From assembly GCA_019009955.1 (NCBI GenBank), contig CM032233.1, positions 91,714,501 through 91,778,500 on the forward strand: 64,000 nucleotides of DNA, in the 5' to 3' direction. Position 1 is the stretch's first letter. Every line of letters starts with the position of its first letter. A model generated the notes under the pieces. It did no database searches. It was not told the origin of the DNA and was given only the letters and a program-made list of their open reading frames with translations. The stretch comes from Riptortus pedestris (Eukaryota > Arthropoda > Insecta > Hemiptera > Alydidae). Shown in pieces: positions 48,101 to 59,968 of this stretch. A program made the position numbers and the translations under genes.

Positions 48101-49463
48101 CCCTCCGTTAGTCGCGGCGTCCTGACAGGTGCATCCGTGAGGTTTTTTTCCAATAGCTTCCGATTGAGGGGACCCAACGACTTCCGCCTCCAGCAATGCT
48201 TTAGCATCCCTTCCTCCTCAAAACAGTATAGGTTTGATCTTCGAAGTTTTTACACAGTGCGTTCCTTGTGGTAAAATCACCCCACAGGTGCACCGCGACC
48301 AAAATTGTAATTATTTCAATTTCATTTATTTCTATATTTAATCTATTTATCTTAGACGTATTTATCATTTGTCGTTTGTAGTGCCTTGATTGTTTTTGAC
48401 CGCGACTAACAATGCATTTTTAAAACATTATTCAGAAAAAATGGACCAGGAAATACGTATTTTTTGACTTGAGTAATCAAAATGACATTGCTAGACTCCA
48501 CCACACATTACTGGATCCTTTCGAAGAAGACGATAACATACAGAACGACACAGATTCGGAATTTGAAGACGGCTTGGAAGAACGGGGTATAGACTCAGAG
48601 ACTGAATAAAGTGACGTGGAATCGGAAAGTGATGGGGAGGATGAGCAGTCACACGAAAAATATGTTGTATTGAGAAGTGTGAACAGAAAGATCGTTGACC
48701 GTTTTGAGTGGAGGAAAACCCCTTTTCCTTTGCGTAAAATAGGAAAACGAAATTTATTGACACACCTTCCGGGAGTGAAAGGGGCGGCAAAGGAGGCTAC
48801 TAATGAACTTGACTGCTGGTTCTGTCTCTTTGATGAGACGATTATTAGTAGTATTGTGCACTGCACATACGAATTCATAAAAATCGTTGAGCCAGAATTT
48901 TCTAAGCAGAGGGATGCCAAAGAGACAGACTTCACAGAAATAAAAGCCTATATAGGCCTTCTTTACTTAGCTGGCACATACAAAGGAGCGATAGACTTTA
49001 TGTAAAACATGTTGGGCAAGAAACCCACCTGAGTAGAACTAGATGACACTAAAAGATTCGACGTGAAACGTTTTAATTTCCTTTTCTATCTTAAATGTTT
49101 TCTTGTATTTGTTATTCCTGCAGAAATTAAATGATTAAGTAGTTCTAAACTATTCTTATTGTACTTTTTTTATATATATTTTCTAGTAGCTAAGTAAGTA
49201 GTACCTAAAGAATTCATTGTTCATAAATTGCTTCATGTTACCTGAAATGAATTAATATTTTTGATAGTTGTAAGACATATTCATGTGTTACTTTGCTAAC
49301 TTTTAAAATAAAATAGTTTTACTGTTTGTTCAGATAAGTATTTATATTTGTTTAACTCTATTTTTGCCCTAAGAAGCAGTTTTACCAGCATATTTCTCCA
49401 TCGTCACCTCATAGGTGACCCGCGCCTAGAGCCGTTTGGAAATGACCCGCGCCTGACGGAGGG
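48101..49463 (+). mobile_element. piggyBac-derived element, internal deletion
   Basis: TTAA at 48097-48100 and 49464-49467. Termini CCCTCCGTTAGTCGCGGCG and, inverted, CCCTCCGTCAGGCGCGGGTC. A subterminal 'cacctcataggtgacccgcg' motif is near the right end. Total 1363 bp. It aligns with the element at 20085 and is the better preserved of the two. Confidence 0.9.
48508..49003 (+). pseudogene. piggyBac transposase N-terminal fragment
   Basis: The frame reads an acidic start 'PFEEDDNIQNDTDSEFEDG', an in-frame TAA at 48607-48609, then 'SDGEDEQSHEKYVV'. Next are 'FEWRKTPFPLRKIGKRN', 'LDCWFCLFDETIISSIVHCT' and 'DFTEIKAYIGLLYLAGTYKG', the start of the transposase fold that precedes the catalytic domain in piggyBac proteins. 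It stops at 49003 where an internal deletion joins it to the 3' UTR. All DDD residues and the C-terminal Cys-rich domain are missing. In intact relatives the protein cuts and pastes at TTAA. Confidence 0.82.
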
Positions 49464-49477
49464 TTAATATTTCAATT

Positions 49478-50292
49478 AGTTCGTCAGGCAGGGGCTGCGA
49501 AACATAAGTAGGTTTACAACAGATAAACCCTACATACTGGTAACACCACCGAGAATGTTAAGGTAATAAATACAAACGGTAGTAAAAAATCATTCAATTT
49601 ACAAGTTAATTATATCTACAACGGAAAGTGTCTGAATCGTAAACAAAAAGGGCAGCCAACTCGGAGCGCTGAACAGATACAATTATTCTAGACCGGAAAA
49701 ATGAATAATTAATGAAATATATCTGAATATAAAATATAAATTTTATTGACCACAATTCACTATGGCTAGTAATTTGAAATAATCAGAATAATTTTTATCA
49801 CAATCACGCAGAGTATAGGATTCCAAGAACAAAAGAAGGGGTGGGAGGTAAACAGAACGTATTTTTTTGTATCTCGTAAATTAAAGCTTTGTTGAAAATA
49901 ATATTTGGCATTTAACCTTGTAATGAAGTGGTTCATGATATACCAGCTTATTAATATGACGCTAGTAGGAATGGGGGTTTAATGAAAGCGTAAAGCTATA
50001 ATTCCAAATATATCGGCTAGTACTCATTATACGAAAAATATGTATAAAACAATATTTATAGTAAATTTAATTTACAATAAGATTGGTTCTATACAATATG
50101 TCGACCCGACGTATAGTAACAGAGAAATTTCGAATTTTACAAATTCCTCCCCACTAAACAGACATATATATACAGTTTTGAACGGACCTCATTTTCGTCA
50201 TCTCCTAGGTAGGATCGATGAACATTTGAAGAAACATTTCGAAATTCGCGTCACGACTACGACCCCAATAGCAGATTTCCCGTATGCTAAAA
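49478..50292 (-). repeat. Family H repeat with shortened microsatellite
   Basis: Reversed terminus 'gttcgtcaggcaggggctgcg', long module ('tactggtaacaccaccgagaa'), body, a missing 'cgttaacgaact' block, a very short 'acatatatata' (50162-50172), the 5' region, and 'tagcagatttcccgtatgctaaaa'. Confidence 0.85.
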
Positions 50293-50299
50293 TGCATCG

Positions 50300-50729
50300 A
50301 AGAACAATTGTAAAGTACAGAACAATAGTTCGCCAACATTCGTTCTATAAGTTTTTATGTTCCGACTCATAATTATGTTGATATTTTCAATTTTTGAATG
50401 CCCCCTCTCAAAATTCCCTTATTGCTGGTCCTATTTGAGCCAATAATAAATATTATCTTTAGTGATGTCTGAACCGGTTAAATATCGAGTATGGTATAGA
50501 TCAAAGAAACATTTTCGAGACAAGGACGTAAAATGTTAAGGACGAATTTGCATGAAACTCACATAATAAAAGTCTTTTGAAAAGCTTATTTGGTATTTAA
50601 GCTCAATACAAAGAGTTTCATAATAAAACAGCATAATGCTAATATGAAATGTATAGGAGTGGGGCTTTACTTAGGGATTAAAACTTAAAAAATCCAAATA
50701 TCTCGGTTAATATTCATGATAAAGAAAAG

Positions 50730-50781
<52 letters not shown>

Positions 50782-51015
50782 AACATTTGTAGATATTTTA
50801 ATTTGGAATATGATTGTGTATGTTCAATTTTTATATCCGACTTATGGTAACGGAGTTATTTCAAACTTTCGACATTCCCCCCCCCCCTAACCCCCCTCTC
50901 GATGGTCCGATTTCCGCCAGTAACGAACTGACCTCCCTTTTTATATAAAAAGATTAAATATCGCGGTACCAATCAAATTCTGACCGTCAGAGCGTTAACA
51001 GAGAAAAAAATATAT
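50300..51015 (-). repeat. Family H repeat, old, displaced (TA)n
   Basis: Body blocks occur out of order. 'gttccgactcataattatg' and 'taaatatcgagtatggtatagatcaa' come first, then the module/body again with a (TA)n (50729-50777) inside 'ataaagaaa...aacaacattt', a place where other copies have no array. It ends 'gagcgttaacagagaaaa'. Probably two fused fragments. Confidence 0.65.
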
Positions 51016-51581
51016 AAAATATTCTAATTACATGCTCGGGTGTCCCGAATAATAACATTTGTACGATATCTGCTAATATTTTTACGTTTTTCTAAAGCTA
51101 TTGGGCCCCGTGACTCTGAAATTTAATTAATTAAATGGATGAAATAGAGGCGGATGCCGTTCAAGTTTTCATTTCAAAAACATATCAGCTTTCAATGATA
51201 AAACACTCATGGCCAATGTTTGTATATTGCCTAATCCCTAATGCAATTGGTGAAATTCAGATAAAGCTAAACGAGCGTCGCTGAAGTTGTACTCATATGC
51301 TGATTAAAAAACCTGACACAACCAATACCGTTCTGCGTTTCCAGGAAAAATTAAAAAAAGACAGGAACACCAACGTCAGAGTTGTGAATTTAAACAAGGG
51401 TGAGCGAATCTGAATAAAAAAAGAATTTAGTATTTCATTACAAAAATGTTATCTGATTTTTGTGATTATTGGTTAAGTGATTTTTACATATATTTGGCAT
51501 ATTTTTCAGTATGATAATCTTTTTATTCATAGCACACAAAAGCAAGGCTTGAATCAAATTTGAGAATGTACGAGAATTAAT
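51016..51581. other. Unassigned AT-rich stretch
   Basis: No notable frame. 'gctgaagttgtactcatatgctgatt' near 51282 faintly echoes the family H 5' region. Confidence 0.3.
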
Positions 51582-52444
51582 AAAACGTCTGTCACGCGGG
51601 GACTGCGTAAACTAAGCAGATTTCCCTCGTGTAGTTTAACAATCAATACATCTACATACTAGTAACACAAACCACTGTCAATATTAAGTGAATAAATACA
51701 AACGGGAAGCGAATGAAACCAAACAGGTCTGCCAACGTCTCACCGGAAAGAAAATCAATTACTGAAATATATCAGAATATTACATATTAATTTTGTGAAA
51801 AACTATTTACTATATCTAGTGCTGTAATTAACAATAAATCAGAATAATTTTTATCTCAATCAATCAAATTTTAGTAGTCCAAGAACTTAAGACTGGGGGG
51901 TCACCAGAACATATTTACTCAAGTTACATAAACAGTACTCTGTTACATAAAAAAACACTTTATACGAAGCTTAAATACCAAATAATTGTTTTCAAGAGCC
52001 CTTTATTATACGAGATACATACAAATTATGATATTTACATGTATCTCGTATAATAAAGGGCTCTTGAAAACAATTATTTGGTATTTAAGCTTCGTATAAA
52101 GTGTTTTTTTATGTAACAGAGTACTGTTTATGTAACTTGAGTAGAAGTGGGGGTTTTCTGAAGGTTGAAAACTGAAAAATGCAAATATACAAGATAGAAA
52201 ATAAATGTATAAAACAATATTTATAGTCCAGTTAATTTTCAATAAGAATTGATTCTATACAATTTTTCGATCCGAAGCATTGTAATAGATATTTCGATTT
52301 TTCGAAATTTCTCCCCTCCAAACCCCCCCCCCCCTTCTCCCCCTGGCCGATTTCAGCCGTCAACGATCATGATCTTTCATTTTACATAAAACGACTAAAT
52401 ATCGAGTTTGTTAACGATCAAACATTAATTGCGACCGCTAGAGC

Positions 52445-52504
<60 letters not shown>

Positions 52505-52590
52505 TTATCTCCTAGGTAAGATCGATGGGCATTTGAAGAAAAATTTCGAAAATCGTGTCATGAGTACGATCTCAACGAATCAGATTTCCC
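51582..52590 (-). repeat. Family H repeat with perfect internal inverted repeat
   Basis: Reversed terminus 'aaaacgtctgtcacgcggggactgcg', 'agcagatttccct', long module, body with an inverted duplication at 51917-52142, (TA)n (52446-52502) and the 5' region from 'cgttatctcctaggtaag', ending 'aatcagatttccca'. Part of the 5' region next to the array is deleted. Confidence 0.88.
51917..52142. repeat. Perfect 104-bp inverted repeat, 18-bp spacer
   Basis: Left arm 51917-52020 and right arm 52039-52142 are exact reverse complements by eye, from 'actcaagttacataaac' to its mirror 'gtttatgtaacttgagt'. The right arm is the normal family H sequence; the left arm is an inverted extra copy of it. Confidence 0.95.
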
Positions 52591-52739
52591 ACGACCCACA
52601 ATGAAACGCCCATGTAATCATCCCAAATTTGATATTTTAATTCACCACTAATGACTAGACTATGTAGCTCACGCTTATCGTTTAAGTAGGACATGAGTGA
52701 TACAATTGCTGACAAGTGAAAATTCCTTGAATAATAATT

Positions 52740-52927
52740 GGAGTAGAACGAACTTGACCTTTAGTTTTGAATGAAACTCTAATATATCAAGTTTGGTAAT
52801 GATAGGACAAAAATTGACCTCATTTTCGTCACCTTTTAGGTAGGATCTTTTGAACATTTAAAGAAATATTTTGAAAATCACGTCATGAATACAATAGGTG
52901 ATTACCCTTAAGGAAAATTTGTTAGCA
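52740..52927 (-). repeat. Family H repeat, 5' fragment
   Basis: 'gaacgaacttgacctttagtt', 'atatatcaagtttggtaatga', 'gacctcattttcgtcacc' and 'aatcacgtcatgaatac', ending 'gattacccttaaggaaaatttgttag'. No microsatellite remains between the body and the 5' region. Confidence 0.75.
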
Positions 52928-53244
52928 TTTGTAACTCGCTTAGTATTCAAATTAAAGAAATAATATATAGAAAAAAGAAAGTTCTAGGGCATAGTTATTA
53001 AAAGTAGAGAGAATATAATATTTTTCAGGATTACTCAAAATAACGGACCATATAATTTTTTTTTGTTTTTAATTTATTTGAATGATCTTTATCCGCCATC
53101 CTGCTGGATAGATGAAAACTAAAAAATGCATTCATCGTCTGATGTAATTTATCATTTGAATACGAAATATAAAATAATTAGAAAATGCCTACCTCATCGT
53201 TTCGAAGACATTCTGAAATTTTATGTAACTAGAATATATTTACA

Positions 53245-53688
53245 TTTACATTTGTCTGTTACCGCTCTAGCATGTTTATTGTCTTATCTTTATCAAAATT
53301 GATATATAAACGGCTGACACCGGACCTGGGGGAGGGGGGGGCTTAAAGGCTAAGAATTTTAAAAATTCGACATATTTCTGATATTATGGGTCTGATCGAA
53401 CCGTTGTACGTAACCAATCTTATTGCAAATGTAACCTTCTATAAATTTTATTATATTCATTTATTCTCTGACTTCAATATTAACTGATATATTTGCATTT
53501 TTTTAGCTTTCAGCCATCAGTAAACCCCAACTCCTAATCATGACTCATAAACAATACTGTGTTATATAATGAAACACTTTATTGTAAACGTGAATACCAA
53601 ATATAATTCAACTTTCACTTTTTAAGATAAATGCTAATACGAGGAGGGAAATCTGCTTAGTTAACCTAGCACCTGCGTAACAGACTTC
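53245..53688 (+). repeat. Family H repeat, body and 3' end, short module
   Basis: Starts at 'acatttgtctgttaccgctctag', then a body with deletions, 'agtaaaccccaactcctaatcatg' and 'gagggaaatctgcttagttaacc', with a decayed stem-loop 'agcacctgcgtaacagactt'. The preceding 52928-53244 shows nothing recognisable. Confidence 0.78.
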
Positions 53689-53897
53689 CTTTATTAATAT
53701 TGATGTTTCGAGAATTATCTCTATGAAATTTACCTATTTCCACACGAGTGGCGATTAAACGCCGGCTCATTAAGGTGGCCAGCCTAATGAGGTAAACATT
53801 TGGTGACCGGGATGGAAACATAGACGTTGATCAGAAGCATCATGACTAATGTGGAATATGGCAAAATAACTATAAAGCTCCCTGTCTCAGTATAATA

Positions 53898-54023
53898 TTT
53901 TAGCAGATTTAAAAATCTTAAGGCAAAGAAGAGGTTGCACTCATGATGCAATTTTCGAAAATATTCTTCATATATCCATAGGAGTCTTTTTCAAAGGATA
54001 TGACAGAAATGAGATACTTTAAA

Positions 54024-54055
<32 letters not shown>

Positions 54056-55133
54056 TTGTAACCTCTGTCTGTACATTGATTTTTTTCGCGAAATTTCACG
54101 ATAACTTTTCGTTTCTCATGTCATAGACACCATATCTGCATTTTGTTTCTTTCGTGTATGTATGTTTGTTTGTTTGTTTGTTTGTTACCTTTTCACGCAT
54201 AAACGGCTGAACCGAATTTTATGAAACTTGGTATGTATATTACTACTAACCCAACTTAGACTTTAAGCTATATTAATTTTCTCTGAGACGAACAGGAGTG
54301 GGGGTTATAAGGAAAGCCTGAAATTAAAAATAGCGATATTTCGTTTTCTATTGGTTTTTCGGTAAATGTGCACATAACAAAAGTTGTTTATTTTGTTATT
54401 TAGAGTAACGTTTATTATATACACTTTTGTCGTATACCGAAGTTTAAATGCGTTATACTCTAAAAATTATAGCGGGAGTCAACAATATTATTTGCCAAAA
54501 AAGACTCAACCGAACTAAATAAAACTCGGTATGTGTATTAGCAATGAGGCCTTCATTATAATAAGCCATACCAACATTTCTATGGACGGGCAGGAGTGGG
54601 GGTTATAAGGGAAGCCTGAAATTAAAAATAGCGATATTTCGTTTCCTATTGGTTTTTCCGCAAATATAAACATAACAAAAGTTGTTTATTTTGTTATTTG
54701 GAGTAACTTTTGTTATATACACTTTTGTCGTATACCTAAGTATAAATGAGTTATACGTTAAAACTTTAGCGGGCACTAACGGCTGAACCGAACTTAACAA
54801 AACTCTGTATGTCAATTAGCATTAATTCTTCCATGATTATAAGTTATATTACAATTTTTAGGTTCGAATGGGAGGGGGGTAAAAGGGAGGCCTGAAATAA
54901 AAATTCACCATATTTACATGTATAAGAGACGGGAAATATAAAAATATCGAAGACTGTGATGCCTTATCGAACAAATAATTCTATTATTAGCAAATCCACG
55001 GCAAAGAAGGGTATCAATCCTAAACACTGGGACGGGTAAATGTCAAAATATTGTGCAATGTAAAGCCTGCTTAAAAATACCATCACCATTCAGCCTCAAA
55101 TGAATTCCCGGGCGAAGCCGGGTATCTGAGCTA

Positions 55134-55187
<54 letters not shown>

Positions 55188-55222
55188 CAATAGCCGATTA
55201 CACGTATGGGAAACCTGATAAA
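53898..55222 (+). repeat. Family H 5' ends in inverted arrangement around a Helitron
   Basis: 53898-54054 is a plus-oriented 5' end (TTTTAGCAGATTT, 'catgatgcaattttcgaaaa', 'atgacagaaatgag', (TA)n). 55135-55222 is (TA)n followed by 'caatagccgattacacgtatgggaaacctgataaaaa', a minus-oriented 5' end. The two H pieces therefore face each other across the Helitron. Confidence 0.65.
54055..55134 (+). mobile_element. Non-autonomous Helitron, ~1.08 kb, nested in (TA)n
   Basis: 3' hairpin CCCGGGCGAAGCCGGG followed by TATCTGAG and CTAG at 55131-55134, matching the copy at 9636 on the other strand. The 5' end shares 'gtctgtacattgattttttt', 'cgcgaaatttcacgataac' and the (GTTT)n stretch near 54165. Interior tandem units of about 296 bp start near 54326 and 54622 ('cctgaaattaaaaatagcg') with a third partial one near 54890. 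No protein is encoded. The first base of the 5' end is uncertain. Confidence 0.8.
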
Positions 55223-55670
55223 AAAGCATGTAACTCACTTAATATTCAAATTACAGAAAAAGTAAACTGAAAAAAAATTGAAGGACATTAAATGATTGGC
55301 AAAATTGAATCAATATCATTTTTAATCCTACTCAAAATAACGTAGGTATTTCGAATTCTTTATTTTAACCCCCTTTAAACAACTCCACCCTTTAAATCCC
55401 TCCTCCATTACTGAACATCAACAGATTCTTTCTATAGACATATATGAATCGTTTAAATATCGAATATGGTATCGGTTAAATAATGTTGAGCTCTCTAGAA
55501 GGTATAAGCTTCATTGATGACTCCATATAGAACTTATTTGCATGCATCTCACATAGTGAGGGTTCGATAAAATCCATGCTTGATATTTAAGCTAGAAATT
55601 ACATTTTTCGTGATATCTCATCTTATAGTCAATTACTTGTTGGAATGGCCCTCTATCTCTCCCTTTGGCA
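55223..55670 (-). repeat. Diverged family H body fragment and unassigned DNA
   Basis: 'tttaaatatcgaatatggtat' (about 55451) and 'atttgcatgcatctcacatagtgagg' (about 55538) are recognisable body/module blocks in minus orientation. The rest is not assignable. Confidence 0.45.
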
Positions 55671-56136
55671 AGGCTTCCACTAGCGATTTCTTGTTGCGGC
55701 GAAAAAAAAAATCGGTGTAGCGGAAATTTTGGAAGGTCAATCCACTGCGATAAAAAAATAGCTAATCTATATCAGTTTCCCAATGGATGTCATTGAAATT
55801 TCTTGTGTGGTCGCTCTTTGCTTCGAGTGAGAAATATGCGTCCACCCAATTCGTCGTCAGACATTTTAGGTAACTAACCAGCGGGAAGAAAAACGTGATG
55901 TGTTACAGCCGTTTGTAAAATCGCGACTAAACTCTCGCAAATGGTCCATGCCTGCCCATGTGGTCTATTCCGTGAAGCGACAGTCGTGTCTCAGAGAAAA
56001 TAGGACCTGTTGCATTTTTTTAATTGCCGCGATTACTTAATTGCAAGTGTGTTCACTTGTATTGCAAACAATGAGTTCTATTTTTACGACAGAAAAACAG
56101 AAAAATTGTGCGACAAGAAATCGCTAGTGGAGGCCT
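55671..56136. mobile_element. 466-bp TIR element of unassigned superfamily
   Basis: 24-bp terminal inverted repeats with one mismatch: AGGCTTCCACTAGCGATTTC (continuing TTGT) at the left and its inverse ending GGAGGCCT at the right. The interior has a higher GC content than the surroundings and no protein. Flanking bases do not show a clear target duplication, so I cannot name the superfamily. Confidence 0.75.
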
Positions 56137-56152
56137 AGCCTTTCTCTCCCGC

Positions 56153-56157
<5 letters not shown>

Positions 56158-56198
<41 letters not shown>

Positions 56199-56293
56199 AT
56201 TTAATATTTTATCCCACTTTAGGCGCTTAATGTGGTGTTGTACCTACCACAGCAATAATTATAAAATACAAAATAGGTACCCCAATTCAGTAG

Positions 56294-56382
<89 letters not shown>
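56158..56382. repeat. (TA)n and (TA)n(TG)n arrays
   Basis: (TA)n at 56158-56195 and (TA)n(TG)n at about 56299-56382, separated by about 100 bases containing 'aatattttatcccactttaggcgc'. The second array leads into a family H body. Confidence 0.9.
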
Positions 56383-56384
<2 letters not shown>

Positions 56385-57029
56385 TGTTACAGGGTGGTGC
56401 TGTAGAGTGGGGTAATTACGAAAATTAATTCAAAATGTCTTTAAAATTGTATAAAACCAACAACCTATAAATAATATTACAAACACATTTTCTGTAAGAT
56501 GAATATAAACCAAGATATTTGGTTGATTCAGTTTTCTGCCTTCAGTAAACCCCTACTCATACTCACTTCATATTTACAATAAGCTATTATATAATGAAAC
56601 ACTTCCAAGCCTAAATACAAAATATGGTTTTCGTTGAAATTTTATTTTGTCAGATTCATGCAAATATGTTGATAGTACGTCATCAATTATGATTTTTGGT
56701 TGTTTACTAGAAAATATTTATTTTAGCTATACCACGATCGATAGATAATCATTTCAATCAACAATAAAGATCGTATTTCTTATTGGCTGAAGTCTGACCT
56801 GGAATACTGGGGTAAGTCTGATTGGTAAAATGTTTTATAAAAACATTCTTGTTTAATTATGGATGCTGTAGAATTTTTGTTCGATGCATTTTTTCGTAAC
56901 TCAAGTATTAAGAGAACTTCTGCCTTTTTGCCGTCAGTAACCCCCTCCCCCCTTCTATTCATCAGTTTGGCGTGTTATACTGGCTCGTGGAAAATCTGCT
57001 TAGTTTATTCAGGTCCTGTGGGACAGACA
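56383..57029 (+). repeat. Family H repeat, old
   Basis: 'tctgttacagg', G-rich block, 'aaaattgtataaaaccaac', 'taaaccaagatatttgg' and 'cagtaaacccctactcatactcac', then the module with 'cagattcatgcaaatatg'. After unassigned sequence it ends with 'gaaaatctgcttagtttattcaggtcctgtgggacagacattttt'. The stem-loop is decayed. Confidence 0.7.
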
Positions 57030-57579
57030 TTTTTTTTCTAATTATGGGATAATTTCATAAACCCTTCTCCATAAACTGTCTAAAATATTTGTAATGGGAG
57101 AGCAAGAATTAGTGTATAATTTTTTGATTCTTGACTCTTAATTAGGTAACTCTTAATGGTAGTCAAGCAGGGGCTGCTTAAACTAAACGGTATGATAGGC
57201 TAGGATCTCATAGCATGATAAATATATATAATATATAAATACAGCACATAGAAACTTAAATCTGATGGGTAGAAGTGGGGGGTTCACTAACAACTGAAAA
57301 CAGGAAACTAGAAATAGCTCGTTTACTATTTTAGTTACGAAAAATTGCATAGAACAATTATTGTAGAGATTGTTGCACAAGATTGGTTCTATAACATTCA
57401 TCTATCTGACGCATAATAGCAGAGATATTTTAAATTTCAATATCCCCCCTCTAAACCCCCTCTCCAACTGGTCCAATATCAGCCATTACCTACCTTTATA
57501 TTTTGTTTTACACAAAACATTTAAATGTCGAGTTTAGAAACGACCGAACAAAAATTGCGGCCGCTAGAGAGTTAATTTA

Positions 57580-58495
57580 GTTACCTAATAAATCAATATA
57601 TAAACTAATAATTACATATATAAACTAATAAGTAAACTTATATGGTAATAAATAAATATATACTGCTCAAAAATGAATAGGGATATTGGCTGTTTTGTGG
57701 TATTTATGGGGCCTAGCATTTTTTTAAGTATAAATATCATTAATATTTATTAGAAATTATTGTCTTTTTTCTCCCATAAAAAAGTAATTTAATTAAGGTT
57801 GATTTAATTAAAATTAATAGGTTAAGAAAAAATAACCAATATCCCTATTTATTTTTGAGCAGTATATAATCTAATAAATAAATATATAATCTAAACTGCA
57901 TATATAAACTAATAAATAAATATATAAACCGATAAATAAATATATAAACTAATACTTACATATATAAACTAATAAATACATATACAAACTAATAAATAAA
58001 TATATAAACTGATAAATACATATATAAACTGATAAATAAATATATAAACTAATAAATAAATATATAATTTAATAAATGAATATATAAACTAATAAATACA
58101 TATATAAACTAATAAATACATTTATAAACTAATAAATACATATATAATCTAATAAATAAATGTGTAAACTAATAAATACATATATAAACTAATAAATACG
58201 TATGTAAATCAATAAATACATATTTAAACTAATAAATACATATACAAAACAATAAATACATATATAAACTGATAAATAAATATATAAACCGATAAATAAA
58301 TATATAAACAAATAAATAAATATATAATCTAATAAATAAATATGTAAACTAATAAATACATATATAAACTAATAAATACATATGTAAATCAATAAATACA
58401 TATATAAACTAATAAATACATATATAAAACAATAAATACATATATAAACTAATAAATAAATATTTAAACTAATAAATAAACATTTACATTAATGT
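57580..58495. repeat. 20-bp minisatellite with higher-order repeat
   Basis: About 35 units close to aaactaataaatacatatat, interrupted by a MITE. A nine-unit block beginning at about 58141 ('tatataatctaataaataaa') recurs at 58321, a 180-bp higher-order period. There is no coding content. Confidence 0.95.
57661..57864. mobile_element. Mariner-type MITE, ~204 bp
   Basis: Terminal inverted repeats of about 29 bp with one mismatch: left TACTGCTCAAAAATGAATAG, right end inverted TACTGCTCAAAAATAAATAG. They extend inward through GGATATTGG. TA dinucleotides border it. The interior is AT-rich without a frame. It lies inside the 20-bp minisatellite and so is younger than the array's start. Confidence 0.88.
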
Positions 58496-58622
58496 ATGCA
58501 GTAGTAGTTTTTAACGGATCTCATTTTTGTCATCACCTGGGTAGTTTCGGTGAACATTTGAAGATTTTTTTTTCAAAAATCACAGCATGTGTACAACCTC
58601 AATAGCTGATGTCCACTAAAGG

Positions 58623-58937
58623 TATATAAGCAAATACACCCCATTAGACATATATTTAACACTTGAAGTCTGCAACAATCTTGACATATAAATGGAACAG
58701 TATCTTCCATAGTGTTAGTATAAATGAATCAATTAGGGTACATTAATGTGTTTAGTATATAATAGCATGTTTAGGTGGCGATTTGTGGAATCTCACCCCT
58801 TAATCTATCGGATATCTTAATTCACAGTTGGATGTCTGGTTATCTCTGTGAGGTAAGCAAGGGAGAGATAGTTCATGGTTCATTTCCTTCCCAGGTCAAG
58901 GATCACTAATGCCTCATGTATGGTGGTTATTATGCCG
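58623..58937. other. Unassigned stretch
   Basis: No frame or repeat end recognised. A family H 3' terminus fragment follows at 58938-58987 on the minus strand ('aaagttcgccacgcagggcctac', 'agcagatttcccacg'). Confidence 0.4.
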
Positions 58938-59009
58938 TAAAGTTCGCCACGCAGGGCCTACTCAAACAAAGCAGATTTCCCACGTTCTGGTATGATACTA
59001 ATGGTCTAA

Positions 59010-59130
59010 TTTTAGCAGATTTCCCTTAAGGGAAATCAGCTATTGAGTTCGTACTCATGACGCGATTTTCGAAAAATTTCTTCAAATGTCCATCGATCCT
59101 ACCCAGGAGATGACGAAAATGAGGTCCGTT

Positions 59131-59189
<59 letters not shown>

Positions 59190-59850
59190 GTGTTAACGCT
59201 TTAGCGGTCGCAATTTTTGTTTGATCGTTACGAAACTCGATATTTAACCGTTTTATGTAAAAAGATAGATCAAGGTCATTAATGGCTGAAATTGGACTAG
59301 AGGGAGGGGGGTTTAGAGGGGGGATTTTCGAAAATTCAACATATCTCCGTTAATATGCAACGGATCGAAAATTGTATAGAAACAATCTTATTGCAAATTA
59401 AAGTTACTATAAATATTGTTTAAAGTTACTATAAATGTTGTTATACATTTATTCTCTATCTTGATTATTAACCGAGATATTTCCATTTTTATGAAGTCTG
59501 TGGTTGGGTATAGTTCGGATTAGGTCGGCCGTTTCCGTAACTAATCGGCTCAGGTGGAAGCTCCTTCTAACCTTACCTTCGTTACTTTGTGAGATTTATG
59601 GAAATACGTTCTGTTCATCTGCCTTTCTTTAGTTCTTGGACTACTAAAATTTGAGTTATTAAAATATAAATTATTCTTACAATTCAGAAGCCGTTTCAGT
59701 TGGGAATTTATTTTAATTAACTGAAAGGTGTCTCATTGCCATTTGTATTTAATCACGTGGTGTTGTGTTTCCAGTATGCAGATTTCTCTATTGTAAAACT
59801 TCACATGGGAAATCTGCTTAGTTTACGCAGCCCCTGCGTGACGGACTTTT
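59010..59850 (+). repeat. Family H repeat, complete, well preserved
   Basis: TTTTAGCAGATTTCCCTTAAGGGAAATCAGCT with perfect palindrome, 5' region, (TA)n (59136-59184), and a body with a small tandem duplication ('aaagttactataaat' twice near 59400). The 3' module is a hybrid, then GGGAAATCTGCT, ACGCAGCCCCTGCGT, GACGGACTTTT. A minus-oriented 3' fragment follows at 59878-59968. Confidence 0.93.
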
Positions 59851-59968
59851 TTTACTAATTACTCTCTACTTTTATGTAAAACGTCCGCCACTCAGGGGCT
59901 GCATAAACTAAGTAGATTTCGTACTTGAAGTTTTACAATGGATAAATCTAAATACTGGTAACGCTCAT

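Larger units (their letters stand above)
57160..58622 (-). repeat. Family H repeat with a minisatellite in the microsatellite position
   Basis: 3' side 57160-57578 ('agtcaagcaggggctgcttaaactaaac', body, 'attgcggccgctagagagttaa'). 5' side 58508-58622 ('taacggatctcatttttgtc', 'ggtgaacatttgaag', 'acaacctcaatagctgatgtcc'). Between them, exactly where other copies carry (TA)n, lies a 20-bp tandem array. Confidence 0.82.

Noticed and set aside
57580..58495. CRISPR-like regular repeats or centromeric satellite
   Set aside because: There are no unique spacers. The array is under 1 kb and bounded by family H arms, so a centromeric role is not supported.
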